From: Stenopsyche tienmushanensis
Lineage: Eukaryota > Arthropoda > Insecta > Trichoptera > Stenopsychidae
Direction of reading: 5' to 3'
Length of the DNA stretch: 64,000 bases
NCBI GenBank assembly: GCA_008973525.1
Contig: WACJ01000549.1
Span: 1,054,001-1,118,000 of the forward strand
Shown: positions 1 through 11,040 of the stretch, in pieces
Numbering within the stretch: position 1 is the stretch's first letter
Layout of the letters: each line of letters starts with the position of its first letter
Notes under the pieces: generated by a model
The model's database searches: none
What the model was told of the DNA's origin: nothing
The model's input: only the letters and a program-made list of their open reading frames with translations
Made by a program: the position numbers and the translations under genes

Positions 1-946
1 CTAATCAAAAATGATACCATAAGTCGATAGATCGGTCAGCTTAAATATATTTTTGTGTGAAAAGATTTTCACTTAAAATAGCATTAAAAGATATCTCTAG
101 TCAAATAAAAAGGACTGGCATCACAGTCTCCCACGCTCAACGAGTGACGCACTGAGGACTGTAATCTCAAAGGAAAGTTCAATGAACAAAACAAGAAGAA
201 TAATAGGTGGAACGTCTTGAAGAAAGACAAATGACAAATCTCACTTTGCAATGATAGACACATTGTCTTCCTTTGTCTTCCATGTCATTTTGGAATTGCC
301 CAACTGGGAAGATCAAGCTGAAAGAGGAAACCATCTAGTCTCGAATTCACTTGAATAAGCTGCATGTGAATGAAGAGACACCGAGATGTAATTAAGCATC
401 ATGCATCTTTACTCTAGCCTCGCATCGTCCTCACGAGGAAAGGAGAGACTGGATTTTGTACTCTGGAAATCTGTTTTCAGTAAAATTAACAACGTCGTCT
501 TGAAAATTTTCCACTGTTTTGTGAAGAAAACTGCTGCTCAGTATTTACAAATAACCCACATTTGATATTTGCGAAAGTGTCTGTTGATATGTTCATCTGA
601 GTGATTTGGTGGGTGTGTGTTCAAAATTAAATTCAGAGGTCATGCTATCTAATCCTGCAGTGGATTGTTTGTGGTTGCACCATGATGATAATATGAAAAA
701 ATCATATTGAATAGCTAAAAATATGCTTTATTTTGTAAAACCATCATGATGACTATTTATACATATTAAAAAAAAAAAACAACAATTTACCATACTGTTT
801 TGGTTCTTTTATCTAATTATATTAAATAAATAGATGTTGGTACATTTGTTACATGTTTTATGTACCTATTGCAATAATGCAATAGCAATATCAAGTATTA
901 TGTATGAAATTAAAGTGTTATCATTAAATAATATACATTATTTTAG
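1..946. other. 5' flank or intron upstream of first visible HEXD exon
   Basis: A+T-rich DNA with no convincing exon. Residues that normally precede the LFPKF stretch of hexosaminidase D (a conserved HLDLKG-type strand) were looked for in all three + frames and not found. The segment is therefore probably intron, and the gene's first exon(s) lie left of the window. The acceptor AG is at 945-946, after a T-rich tract. No promoter could be supported. Confidence 0.6.
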
Positions 947-3900
947 TTGTTTCCAAAATTTCGAGATTGGGGAGCTACAGGTCTATTAATTGAATGGGAA
1001 GATACTTTTCCATATACAAAGGAGCTGAGGCCACTGGGTGGTTTATCTGAGAGTGCTTCAGCAACGGGGGGACCTTATACATTTGCAGAGGCGAGACAAA
1101 TTTTGGATATTGCATCAGAATGTGGACTTTCTGTGGTATTTATTTGTATATGCGCATATTCATTTGATTACATTTTTGTTTGATAAAATTTCATTGGCAA
1201 AAAATAAAATATTTTTAGATACCATTAGTTCAAACATTAGGTCATTTGGAATTTGTTTTGAAAAATCCTGAATGGAGTGCTTTACGGGAAGTGGAAGCAT
1301 TTCCAAGCTCCATGTGTCCATCCCAACCAGACGCTTTACCCCTAGTGAGAAATATGTTGCGTCAAGTGCTGGCTTTGCATCATCCAAGGGAATTGCAATA
1401 TATACACATTGGCGCTGATGAGGTTTTAATTTGTTTCCTATTTATTGTTCTATATAATTGAACAGAATGGGTCTATTCATGTCTATTATCTTAGGTTTGG
1501 CATATGGGTATTTGTACGAGTTGTTCTCGACGAGCGGCTGAAAGCAAATATGGGAAGGCTGTTTTATTTCTCGAGCATATAACAGCTATTGCACGTTTTC
1601 TCAAAGAAACTCATCCACATCTCAAAGTTATAATGTGGGATGATATGCTAAGAAACATAGATGAGAAAGTACTACAAGGTATTATGATTTTTAATCAACT
1701 TTTGACGTTAAATGTTGATATTTTCAAATAATGTGTTAATGATATTTTTTGAAATTAAGAATATGAGATGGGGATGCTTGTGGAACCTATGGTATGGCAT
1801 TATAATCCCAGAGAACATTTTCAATTGGGTCCAACATTATGGCATAAATATAGTAATGTATTTCCTAGAGTATGGGCAGCTTCAGCATTCAAAGGCGCAA
1901 CCGGCAGTTGGCAAGTAAGTTAATTAACATGTATTTTTAAGACACTCTGTTTATATCTAGGGCATTTGAATAGAATGCCGTCTTCAAATTTGCTTTGTTT
2001 TTGTTTTAATTTGCATATTTTTTGCTTACTTTCAGTCATTACCGTACATCAAGCATCATATCAGCAATCATGAAGCTTGGTTGAATGAAATTGAACAACA
2101 TGGTAATAAAATTCAGAAGTTTATGGGTATTGCATTTACTGGTTGGTCAAGGTATAGTACTTTTATAAGTAAAGTGTCATCCAAATGCGATGTCTAGATA
2201 TTGGCATTTTCTTTTAGTAGAAAATAGTACAATTTCAACTATGGACAGGTAAATAGGGTTTTTTCAAAAAGTAATGTGTCTAATTTTTTTCAGACGCGAC
2301 TATAGATTGTTCTATGGATTGCCATTTAATTTTGTGTTAAACTTGGGAAGTCCACCACTGAAATGTTTTATTAATTCAGCAGGGTTTTGGGAGTGATTGG
2401 CGAATCAGGTTCCTCCACACTATTTTTTGTTTCTTCGCTTAAGAGCGGAAATCGGTTTAGGTGGCAAATTTTTTAGGCAACAGTGAAAGAATTATTAGAA
2501 TTTGTTTAAATTTACAGGATATTTTATTGATATTTTGAAGTACATCTGAATTTTTTTAATAGTCATTTCCGCTGGAAATATTCGAGTTATAAGCTGATGT
2601 CAATGGAAGGTCGGCATCAGAGTTTGCTGTTGGCGGGAATTGTAAACGTCACAATTTTTATTTAAAATCAATACAATCTTTTAATTTAATTAATAATGTT
2701 TTTTTTAAGAATATGAGGCCAGTTTTAATTTAAAAAAATTAAAATTATGTTATTCAAAATGGTACGATTTTTTACCATTCTTTTGCAACTTTCTTGCAAT
2801 AAAAAACACACTTTAAACAATAATATTATCTCAGAATTAGCCTTATGTCAATTGTTATTAAATATAAAACCTTTATATAAATATTTTTAATAATTGATCA
2901 AAGGCTTTTTGAGCTAGAGTTCCTACTAGTTGATAAAAAATTGTTTTGAGAAAAACGCGTTTGAAAATAAAATTACTGAAAACGAGAAATTTAAGACGCT
3001 AATAAATGATATAAATTACTTAGCGGTTAATCAGCTATTTCAGAACCATGTAGCAATCTTCTTTATACGCATAATTTTGAGCTTGCATCTCCTTTTTATA
3101 AGCTTTCTGAGCTTCCTTGGTCTCTGCTGTGCTGCTTCTATTCTGTGTGTCTAAGCTGTGCATAATTAAAGCTCTGCGAGCCAACAATTACTTTCAGTTC
3201 ATTCATAATCATTATAAGTGCTGATTTCTCTTCATTGAATAAGGCTTAAGCCAAAAATGTTACAAGCTCGATTATATTTAGGACAGAATGTAGGTGCTTT
3301 TGAGCCAATCGCCAAACGTCGAGTTGAATCATTCGTTTTAAACAATTCTTCAGTAATTCATTTTTCAACAAATCTTGGAAAAATATTGGAAGAATATTTT
3401 TCGGAAGGTCGGGGTGCAATGGAGAAAAGTGCTTTAGGTTCCGTTCCAAGCGTTTTAGCTCTTTTTTGCTGACACTCGCATCTTCACTAAAACTTGATTG
3501 ACATTTGGTGTGTTGATTTCTGTGGAAGGACCTGTTCCATAGTTTACTATGTCGGTCTGTGGTATGTTGTTTTCCTTTCGGATAATATTATATTTTGGCT
3601 TCTAACATTCAACACATGCTAGGAAGGCCAAAGCTAAACTGATGCTAACCGATGCTCTGTCGAAATGATACCAACGCTTCTAGTACCTTCTACCTAAGAT
3701 CTCTATTCTAAGAATTACAAATAAGAATTACTGTAGACATCTCGCTCTTCTTTCATTTCCTTTTTTTCCCATAGAGCTAGGTAGTGAATAAGGGTATACT
3801 GTGCGACCACTCCGTACTGCCTGTCGCGTGTTCCAATTTGCATTCACTATATTACTCATAACATTGGAAATAATAGAAATTTTATTGTGAGATTTTGAAA

Positions 3901-4960
3901 ACATATTTTTGAATAAATTAGCTACCAATTTATAGAATTAATTTTTTTTAAAAAAAACCCTGTATATGGCAATAATGTGTTTATATTATTATTGAAAAAT
4001 GAACGAAAAATCCATTGTTTTCAAGTAAAATTTTGTTTAACGATGAAGCTTATTTCATAATAGATGGATTCGTCAATAAGCAAAATTGTTATATTTGGCA
4101 TGATGAAAATCCTCATGTTATTCAGGAAAGATGTCTACACCCAAAAAAAGTGACTGTTTGGTGTGCATTTTGGGCAAATGCAATCATTGGACCATATCTA
4201 GACATCATATTTAGATGATCCTTTATTATATTTATTATTTTTAAGATCGTTTGACTACTTTAAATAATTTTATATCTGACTATTTAGATATGACCATTAT
4301 GCAACTCTTTGCGAGCTTTTGCCAGCAAGTCTCCCAAGCTTGATGTCATGTTTACGGATATGGTTTGGTGCTGGAAGTTTTGATGGTGGTGGTTCTCCAC
4401 TTGCAGGGAGATCTTTTTTCCCTTTAGTTCAGGAAACAGAATTTCCTGGATGGCAATTGATAAGAGGTGTAACTGCATTTCTTAATATTCGTGACCGCTA
4501 CAGGCAAATTGCATTCGGTGATCAGTAAGTGATTGCATTTCTTATGGTTTGTAAGGGTCATTGTTCGTTGATATAATTAAATTTGAATATTTGTTATTTT
4601 AGAGTTCAAACGTGGTTGAATCCGTGGCAAATTCAAAACAGATACACTAATCCGATGCAAATACAGAGTTTGGTACCAGCCATTAACGAGTGAGTTTTTT
4701 CATAAATTTAGATCAACAATAAAACTAAGCAAAAATATTGGAAAAATTTGCTTTATCATTTTAGATTACTGCTCGAGATAAATTCACTTGAGTTGTACAT
4801 AAAGGATCATTTGGAGCAAATTTTTTATCCGCCTACTGTAGATGAGTGGGTCGGTACAAACATATCACCGATGAAGTCCCATCTTCAACAAATAAAATCC
4901 GATACTGAATTTCAACTGAGTCTAGGATGTTGTATAAGAGGAATAAAAAAACTAAAATAA
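947..4960 (+). CDS. HEXD: Hexosaminidase D (GH20), 3' eight exons; 5' end outside window
   Basis: Exo-beta-N-acetylhexosaminidase of glycoside hydrolase family 20, the nucleocytoplasmic type D enzyme, which removes terminal GalNAc/GlcNAc from glycoconjugates. Exons read from GT-AG borders and unbroken frame: 947-1135, 1219-1422, 1495-1678, 1760-1914, 2036-2151, 4288-4524, 4603-4689, 4765-4960. They sum to 1368 nt, exactly 455 codons plus TAA. Family hallmarks, in order: GATGLLIEWEDTFPY (exon 1), IPLVQTLGHLEFVLK (exons 1/2), HIGADEV with the catalytic Asp-Glu pair (exons 2/3), MWDDMLR (exon 3), VWAASAFKGATG (exon 4), FTGWSRYDHY across the long intron (exons 5/6), and FYPPTVDEW near the C-terminus (exon 8). 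No signal peptide can be judged because the N-terminus is missing. The human protein has a similar domain order. No internal stop or frameshift is seen, so the gene looks functional. The family call is firm; the exact upstream start is unknown. Confidence 0.93.
2152..4287 (+). other. HEXD intron 5, enlarged by repeats
   Basis: This intron is 2136 bp, while the other six are 83, 72, 81, 121, 78 and 75 bp. The donor is AG|gtatag and the acceptor tatttag|A; joining them restores an Arg codon in the FTGWSRYDHY stretch. Contents: A+T-rich filler, a GAGAAAAACGCGTTT motif near 2947 that recurs elsewhere in the window, an unrecognised 71-codon open stretch (3257-3472), and a mariner transposase fragment at the 3' side. 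Confidence 0.85.
4012..4218 (+). pseudogene. mariner/Tc1-type transposase fragment inside HEXD intron 5
   Basis: About 68 codons read like the central catalytic part of a mariner-family transposase: FNDEAYF (first DDE-region Asp, usually FSDEAHF), then GFVNKQNCYIW, DENPHVI, LHPKKVTVWCAFWA and IIGPY. The reading stops at TGA directly after this. The N-terminal DNA-binding half and the C-terminal DNARPH and PSDY blocks are absent nearby, and no terminal inverted repeats were found. It is a dead fragment in the sense orientation of the host gene. It probably accounts for part of the unusual intron length. Confidence 0.8.
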
Positions 4961-4961
4961 A
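4956..4961 (+). promoter_or_regulatory. possible HEXD polyadenylation signal AATAAA
   Basis: An AATAAA hexamer overlaps the TAA stop codon. If used, the 3' UTR would be only about 10-30 nt. Other AATAAA hexamers lie further on in this A+T-rich DNA (for example near 5967), so usage cannot be decided from sequence. Confidence 0.25.
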
Positions 4962-6394
4962 TTATTTGTATTTTTAACTTTTTTCAATTATATGTGAATT
5001 CTATTGTTAAACTCGTTTCATATAAATTTATATATTAAACATGATATCATGGTTAGGAAAACTTGCATGTCCATTTAAGTAAGTTAAATTCTATTTGTGC
5101 ACCAATTACATTTTAGAAGTGTACGGTAGATATTTTAAATTCCAAATAGATGTGTCACCTTATGGCTCAGCAGCTTTATGTAACCGTAGGGATTTGAAAT
5201 TTTTTATTAACTTAGATAATTTGTAAAATATTGACAATAAGTTATCCATCACTGTGTAGAGATAGCATAAAACTATGTAAAATCTAGAAAAAGTTTACAA
5301 AACCCAACTGTAAGATGTCTGATCAACAGCAAATTTATACATGTTTAGATATGCATTATATATATTAGAAAAACGTGGACGGGGGACAAGAAGTTAATGT
5401 GATTTATTCTGTGTTGAAAAAAAAAATTTACTCTTTTTATAGTAATATTTAAAGCGTAATACTAATGTAAATATAGTTTCAGTTGATCTTCAGCTATTTT
5501 ACTTTTTGACGATATTATAATTAAATGTTTTGATATCTACTCGTTAGTAAATTATAGTCGTAAAAAATGAATATAAAATGTTTAAAAATCTATGTGTTAA
5601 AATGTTTATATAACAGTAAACTTGTGGTTATTGATCTTATGATGTATCGTGTCCAGGGTTGATGCCAAATTTGATGTTTTATTAATTATCCATTGACGAT
5701 TTGTGAACAAACATATGATTTGTTATTTACATTTTATTATGCAATACATCATCAAATATATTTGGTGCTTATATAATCAGGCAGTTTTAGTGTGTTGCAA
5801 GGCACCTTTTAATGTAACCGATATTTTTATCTAAGCATTATCGATGCATACGTTTCACAGTATTTTAGGAGACTTTATTGAACTCGAGCCAAGATATGCG
5901 TGGATTGCATACTCTTGTACGTTTCTTTATTAGATAATTTTTTGCATCAAATTTTTAGTTGTAAAAAATAAATCCTATTTATTTTACCTTTAAAAATCAA
6001 ACTACTATATTATGTTATTTTTACTTTATTTTATATATAAAGATTTTTATGTAGATTTTAAATAAATATATTTAAGATGAGCCAAAAATTCTTTTGACGT
6101 TAGATCAATTGCAGCAATTCTGTTTGCATTCTAATAATAATATTTCATGAGTCAATAGTTTAGTTAAATTCTGTGTGTAATTGTGGTCTTACTAAATTTA
6201 GAAAGTTATATAATTTTAGGTTTTGTTCTATCTATAAAGAAAAATTAGATGGAAATCCATAATGTTGCTTATTATAACATATCGGTAGTTCCAAAAACGG
6301 TTTTCTACCGGTTTTATCAGTTTTATAGGCGAAGAAAAAAAAATCAACATAATTTTAATCAATAAAATATATTCTCTCTAAATCTATAATATTA
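4961..6394. other. A+T-rich intergenic DNA downstream of HEXD
   Basis: No ORF of note, no recognised repeat and no RNA gene. It contains short A/T homopolymers only. Confidence 0.6.
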
Positions 6395-6704
6395 TAGTTT
6401 TTCATCTGGTTGCCAGTTTTTGAATCCCCTTGTAGAAATTCTTTGCAGTTTTTTATATCCTCCAAATTGTAATTTTTTTTGTGTCCAAAAACTATTCTAA
6501 TATAGGAAACATAAAAAACCAAAGGAGCAAGATCAGGGATATAAGGTAGAAGTAACTCTCATTCAACATTCCCAATTTTTTTGATGGACGTTGTCCCTAT
6601 TGATGAGTTTCATTTTCAATCTCTTTAATTGTGGACATGTCTGAAGTAATCGATTCATTATTTGGTAGCAATTTAAAAGCAAATTTAATGATCCCTTTGA
6701 AATC
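6395..6704 (-). pseudogene. mariner transposase, C-terminal half (degenerate)
   Basis: Read on the - strand from 6704 down, the translation starts DFKGIIKFAFKLLPNNESIT, the block before and through the second catalytic region of mariner transposases. YIPDLAPL follows (usually YSPDLAPS), then a NLEDIKN stretch and YKGIQKLATR near the C-terminus. Several stops and frameshifts are present, and the DNARPH block is lost. The N-terminal part of the same kind of protein lies at 7545-7690 on the same strand, with an R1-clade fragment between. Confidence 0.7.
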
Positions 6705-7535
6705 ATGCCCCCTGGGCTCATCGGTTATGATGGCCCTTTGCGTCTTTCTCACTCAGCCTTCTTTTTCTGCATAACACACGTGTGTGCTCCATGCGTTCCA
6801 TGCCCTAGCATCTTTGAGCATTTAAGAGATCATTTTGTCAGACGAGAGTGTTTACTGTCAACTCATCGCGTAGCACATCCCTTTCAGTGTTCCATGCTGG
6901 GTAGTTGAACGTTGTGTGTGTGGCATCGTCATTGATTGCTTTACAATGATAGCATTCCGGGCTTGTCTCCTTGGCTATTTTGTGAAGATACGCTCCAAAG
7001 CAGCTATGCCCGGTGAGGACCTGGGTCAGGTGGTAACACAGCTGACCATGTTTTCTACTGTTCCATTCTTTTAGGTCTGGGATCAGTTGGTATGTTCACC
7101 GACCTTTTGTAGAACTGTTCCATCAGGACTGCCACACCGCCATGGTGCTTTCTCTGGCAATCTTTTTTGTTCATTTTTGGACGGCCTATCTCTCTTGAGC
7201 AAGCAGGCAGTACGGCAATCAGTACCAGAATAGCGTTCTCTGACACTGCGGTATGCAGCAGCCATGTTGAGCCTGGCTCTTTGTATTTGTAGTGCGTCGG
7301 CCCATATTGGAGTACCGTACAATAGAGTATTTGGTCATCCAATGTTAAGCATCAGTCTGATCAGGCACTCAACAATTTGGGTCGCTTTCGCTGCCGCTTT
7401 TATTGTGTGCTCTGTGAACCGGAGCTTGTCATCAATTTACACTCCCAGGTATCGGATCGCCTTAGAGAATTTGATCTTCGAGCCTGTTTTTGTGCTAGTT
7501 TTCAGGTGTGAGTTGGTGGGGGATCTATTGGCTTA
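6705..7535 (-). pseudogene. R1-clade non-LTR retrotransposon fragment (end of RT to C-terminus)
   Basis: The - strand reads, with several frameshifts and a stop, IRYLGV then IDDKLRF, then AAAKAT, then LLYGTPIWADALQIQRARLN, then a region matching the end of the second R1-clade copy at 28.6-30.1 kb (compare MQKKKAE here with MLQKEDAE there). Both copies share the order YLGV-IDDKLRF, YGxPIWAxAL and the long C-terminal tail. The fragment is truncated at both ends, has no poly(A) tail, and abuts mariner sequence on both sides. It is non-functional. Confidence 0.75.
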
Positions 7536-7544
7536 ATTTTGATA

Positions 7545-7690
7545 CTACCAATCGCCAACAAATATCAATATACAGTTGAGTGAGCTGATTCAATTCTCTC
7601 GGCTAATCCATCGATAGAAAGTTATGAATTTGTCTACACCAAATCTCGTAGAACGTCATTATCCAGTGTTTTAGGCCTCCCACAAAAGTG
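7545..7690 (-). pseudogene. mariner transposase, N-terminal piece
   Basis: The - strand translation reads GRPKTLDNDVLRDLV, stop, TNS, stop, LSIDGLAERIESAHSTVY, stop, YLLAIGSI. This is the paired helix-turn-helix N-terminal pattern of mariner transposases (GRP..., ELAERL, SHSTV, L..iG). The three stop codons show it is dead. It most likely belongs with the C-terminal half at 6395-6704. Confidence 0.72.
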
Positions 7691-10150
7691 TAACGCAAAT
7701 ATAACTTATGCTCTTTATTGTTTTTATAACTTTTGTAAACAAAAATTTAAAAATGGCACACGTTCTTGAAACTACCGATACAATGATCAAATTATTTTAT
7801 AGTGTGAATAATTATATGTATATATTGAACATCGGATATATTTTTATTTATTATGCTGATTGAAAGAGCCTATGAAAAATGCTTATTTTATTAGACTGTG
7901 GTCACAGGGCTGATATGAGCAATGTAAGATAGTTTGTTTCCATTTATATTTAAAGGTGGAAAAAAAAAAAAAATCATGTTTACCTGTGTAAGGCTTGAGC
8001 TTATGTGAATTTATAAGATTTTTTATAGTATGCACATAGAATATAATTGTGATGTGAAGGACTTTTTTGTATGTTTATGGGAAAAATCAAATTCAAACTT
8101 TTTTACTCGGGTATTACACAGATTTTCATACAAATTTTATAAATAATGTTTAGAATCAAAAAATTGTATATCTTGAACTTGTTTGTATTATTTTGATAGG
8201 CCATTCCATTAGTTTATGCATTTGAGGTATTTTAAAATGAGGCAATTTATTAAAGCTCTTAAAATCATTATTATATTCCCCGATACTCCCTAAACTTCTT
8301 TTCCAAATAAGACTATACTCACATTTGATTATCTGATGAGTACGATGAGTCTTGATTGATGTTTTGTTGATAATTTAAAGCATAAGTTTCCAAAAGTTCT
8401 TAAATTTTGTTTTAAAAAAACACGTATTCATTTTTTTAGGGCAAAAAATCATATAACTTAATTTTACTGACGTCTTTCATGGAAGACTTCCAAGTTTTAA
8501 GCACAGCACATCTATTGAAAATGGTCTCGATATTAAAAGTAAATTCAATATATCTGAAGAAGAATTTATCATGACAAGGTTGTTTTGAGCCTCATCATGT
8601 ATGTATGAATTTATGGATTAATTAACTATTTAATTTTTTTCATTCCTTTAAGTTAAAAATACATGTTTTCTTTTTGAAATCAAAATTTGTGTTGCACTTG
8701 AGGATCAAAATACTTTAAATGTGCTCATTGATTTTTTTCCATGCTTTTATAAAAAAGTTGTAAAATATTATTAAAATAGTGATGTCTCGAGTGCTAACTT
8801 TGTTTTTAAATAAGATTTGTATTATATTGTCTTATAATTTTTGTCTCTGTGATAATAAATCTTATAAATTAAAGTTCATCTGTAGTTTAATTGATTTATC
8901 CATTATTTGCATTATATTTATTATTTTTAAGATTTTTTTAATATCTCTTATATTCCTATGGAAATAAAAAAGTAGCAATGATTTTTAATTTATAAAATTT
9001 AAAAAAGGAATCTTTTAATTCGTTCTAGTTCTTGAGTTTGTTATGAAAGAACAGTCGGAAAAGTCTAAGTCAATCTGTTTAAAGTTTTGTGTGAACAATT
9101 GACGGTAAAAAAGTTAAAGAAACCTTTTCTCAATTACCTTCCAATGGGAAAACTAGAAAAATTGGATTTCTTGATAATTATTTTAATATTATTTTTCAAA
9201 TAAAATTATATATCTGTCGTTGGCGGTTTATAGCTAATTTCATATGATCGAATATAAATAACATATGTGTATATTTTTGTATTTAGATTAAAGAGAAAGT
9301 ACCAACATAATATTCCCCTTGTATGTCTAGCTGCGGTTCAGGTGCGCCCATATCAAAGGGATTTGAACCCTCTTTAAAATGGTTTTAACGATCCTGTGCA
9401 GTGGTCAACCCAGGCTTTATCAAAAGTACTGCATTAAATTGAGCCAGAGCAGCGAGCCATATGGAGTTAAAAAACTGAAGAAAACATGTTCGGTATCATT
9501 ATTCTGTTCGAAAGAAGTATTTTTTTAATATAATTTTGACGCCGCATGGGAGTGAAATGGTTATGCTCTTCAACGTTCGAATCAACGACGGCCAACTCAT
9601 TATTTTCCAAGTAGCCTAATAGCAGAAGTTGGTCGATGTTAATATGGAGTAATGGTTATTGCGCTCGGAGCTGAGCCTAGGGGTTTTGCGAATATCGGAA
9701 AACAAAACTTGTCCGCGACAACACATAAATCTGGAGTCGGCCTCATTCCGTTCAAAGTTTTAATTAAAATCCTAGCTGGGTGAAAACTTCATTATATGCC
9801 AATGAATGCTTCCTGGCCCAGTTTGTAGCGATTGGGGAACCCCCTTTGTAAGGACAAGACCCTGTCGGGACGGACGCATCCGGTTGAAGTCCCATCGAAA
9901 GTTGGACGATTCAATTCAAACACGGCATTCCCCGGGGATAAAGCACGAGCTTAATAAGTTTATGCCCGCCGAACCCTTTTTTGAAAGGTTCCAAATGAAA
10001 TGTATAATTGTAATTTATTTGGAGCAACGCGTGGAAGACGTTCTACCTTTGATTTTAACTCTGGCCCTTTTTGGTTTAGAATTTAGACCTTCAATGCATT
10101 GTTTTTTACATTTGTTAATGGAAATTGTTATATAAAAAATGAAGCTATGT
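7691..10150. other. intergenic DNA, A+T rich then balanced from about 9.3 kb
   Basis: 7691-9300 is plain A+T-rich DNA. From about 9330 to 9990 the composition is more balanced, and a 109-codon open frame (9806-10135, +) runs through it. That frame has no family I recognise, no clear initiation context and no splice partners, so I do not call it a gene. Confidence 0.5.
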
Positions 10151-10159
10151 TTTTGTAAT

Positions 10160-10340
10160 TTATATATATCAAAATGAACGTGTGTTAGTCTGGCGGTCTG
10201 GCAGTTTTAAAGTTTTAGATACATTCCTATACCATTTATCCGATTGCGATGAAACTTTGGTGAGTTATTGAGGGTTTATCCAAGAAGGTTTTTACATTAG
10301 CACAAGCGTTATTCGTATTCGATTTCGTCAGAAATTCATG
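10160..10340. repeat. possible dispersed repeat terminus (GTGTTAGTCTGG..GATGAAACTTTGG type)
   Basis: The words GTCTGGCGGTCTGGCAG followed by CCGATTGCGATGAAACTTTGG resemble a phrase common in insect interspersed repeats (tandem GTCTG, then CCGATTTTGATGAAATTTGG). It has no coding part here and no second copy in the window. The class cannot be assigned. Confidence 0.3.
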
Positions 10341-10596
10341 AAACTCTACTTCTTTTTTAAAATTAATATTAGGCTTTTAGTGATAAAGTGAGATTAAAAA
10401 CTTAAATAATAGCAAGAAAGAATGTCAGTTATCTGCAGTGTTCATTTTTGTAATCTGATGATAAAGCTTAAGATTAACCTTTTGAGGAGTGAGAAAATTT
10501 AAAATCGAAAATTCGTTGATGCCATAATCGCTTTACATCGATTACCTTCTGTCAGCTCCTATCAGCGTAAGACAATCTTCAATTCGAGGCAGAGTC

Positions 10597-10833
10597 AATT
10601 GTAAATAAACACTGTTGATAGCATACAAGACCGCGTAATTTCTTTACAAAAACAATACACAAGAAATCGATTCATTTGCTCCTGTTTTAGCAAATGATAA
10701 TCGGATAAAGACTCATGCAACAAGCAGCGACGAACAGGAAGCAATTAAATAAATAAACACTGTCGATAGCACTCAATATTCGGTCATTTCTTTTCGTAAA
10801 CAAATAACAAAATTGAAATCGAAATCATTGTTA
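10597..10833 (+). repeat. duplicated unit of about 90 bp
   Basis: The segment 10597-10683 (CAATTGTAAATAAACACTG, then GATAGCA, a TTTCTTT..AAACAA stretch, then GAAATCGATTCATT) is repeated in diverged form at 10740-10833 (GCAATTAAATAAATAAACACTG, GATAGCAC, TTTCTTTTCGTAAACAAATAACA, GAAATCGAAATCATT). The spacing is about 143 bp. It looks like an old tandem duplication. Confidence 0.55.
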
Positions 10834-10849
10834 GTCGATAAAATTGGGC

Positions 10850-10920
10850 TAACGATCTATACAATCGTGCGATGTATGCGGGGAAGCTCTCCGTCTCTCG
10901 AACTGCGTTACGTTCTCTCT
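10850..10920 (-). repeat. dispersed repeat, inverted relative of 23920-23980
   Basis: On the - strand, AGTTCGAGAGACGGAGAG, a short spacer, CGCACGATTGTATAGATCGTTAG matches AGTTCGCGGAGAGACGGAGAG and CGTACGATTGTATAGATCATTAG on the + strand at about 23912-23977. It is part of the composite repeat discussed at 16812 and 23782. Confidence 0.55.
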
Positions 10921-10969
10921 CTGTCTCTGTCTATCTCCGACTTCAATGTACAAGAGTGTTCTGTCGAAT

Positions 10970-11040
10970 AAGTGGAGGGTGAGTCCCAGGCCCTGGTATA
11001 GTACTTCTCTAGGGGTCAATAATATCATCGAAGCTACAGT
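10970..11040 (+). repeat. dispersed repeat A, copy 1
   Basis: GTGAGTCCCAGGCCCTGG, TATAGTACTTCTCTAGGGGT and CATCGAAGCTACAG occur here and, in diverged form, at 15018-15090 in the same order and orientation. No coding content. The unit is about 70 bp; class unknown. Confidence 0.6.

Noticed and set aside
2282..2345. T-rich tract plus CAG followed by ACGCGACTATAG as an alternative HEXD exon
   Set aside because: The frame that continues exon 5 hits TAG within four codons, and the protein continues correctly from 4288.
3257..3472. 71-codon open frame in HEXD intron 5
   Set aside because: No family recognised, and it is not needed for a continuous HEXD protein; both strands are open over the same stretch.
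9806..10135. 109-codon + strand open frame
   Set aside because: No domain, no supporting neighbours; most likely chance.
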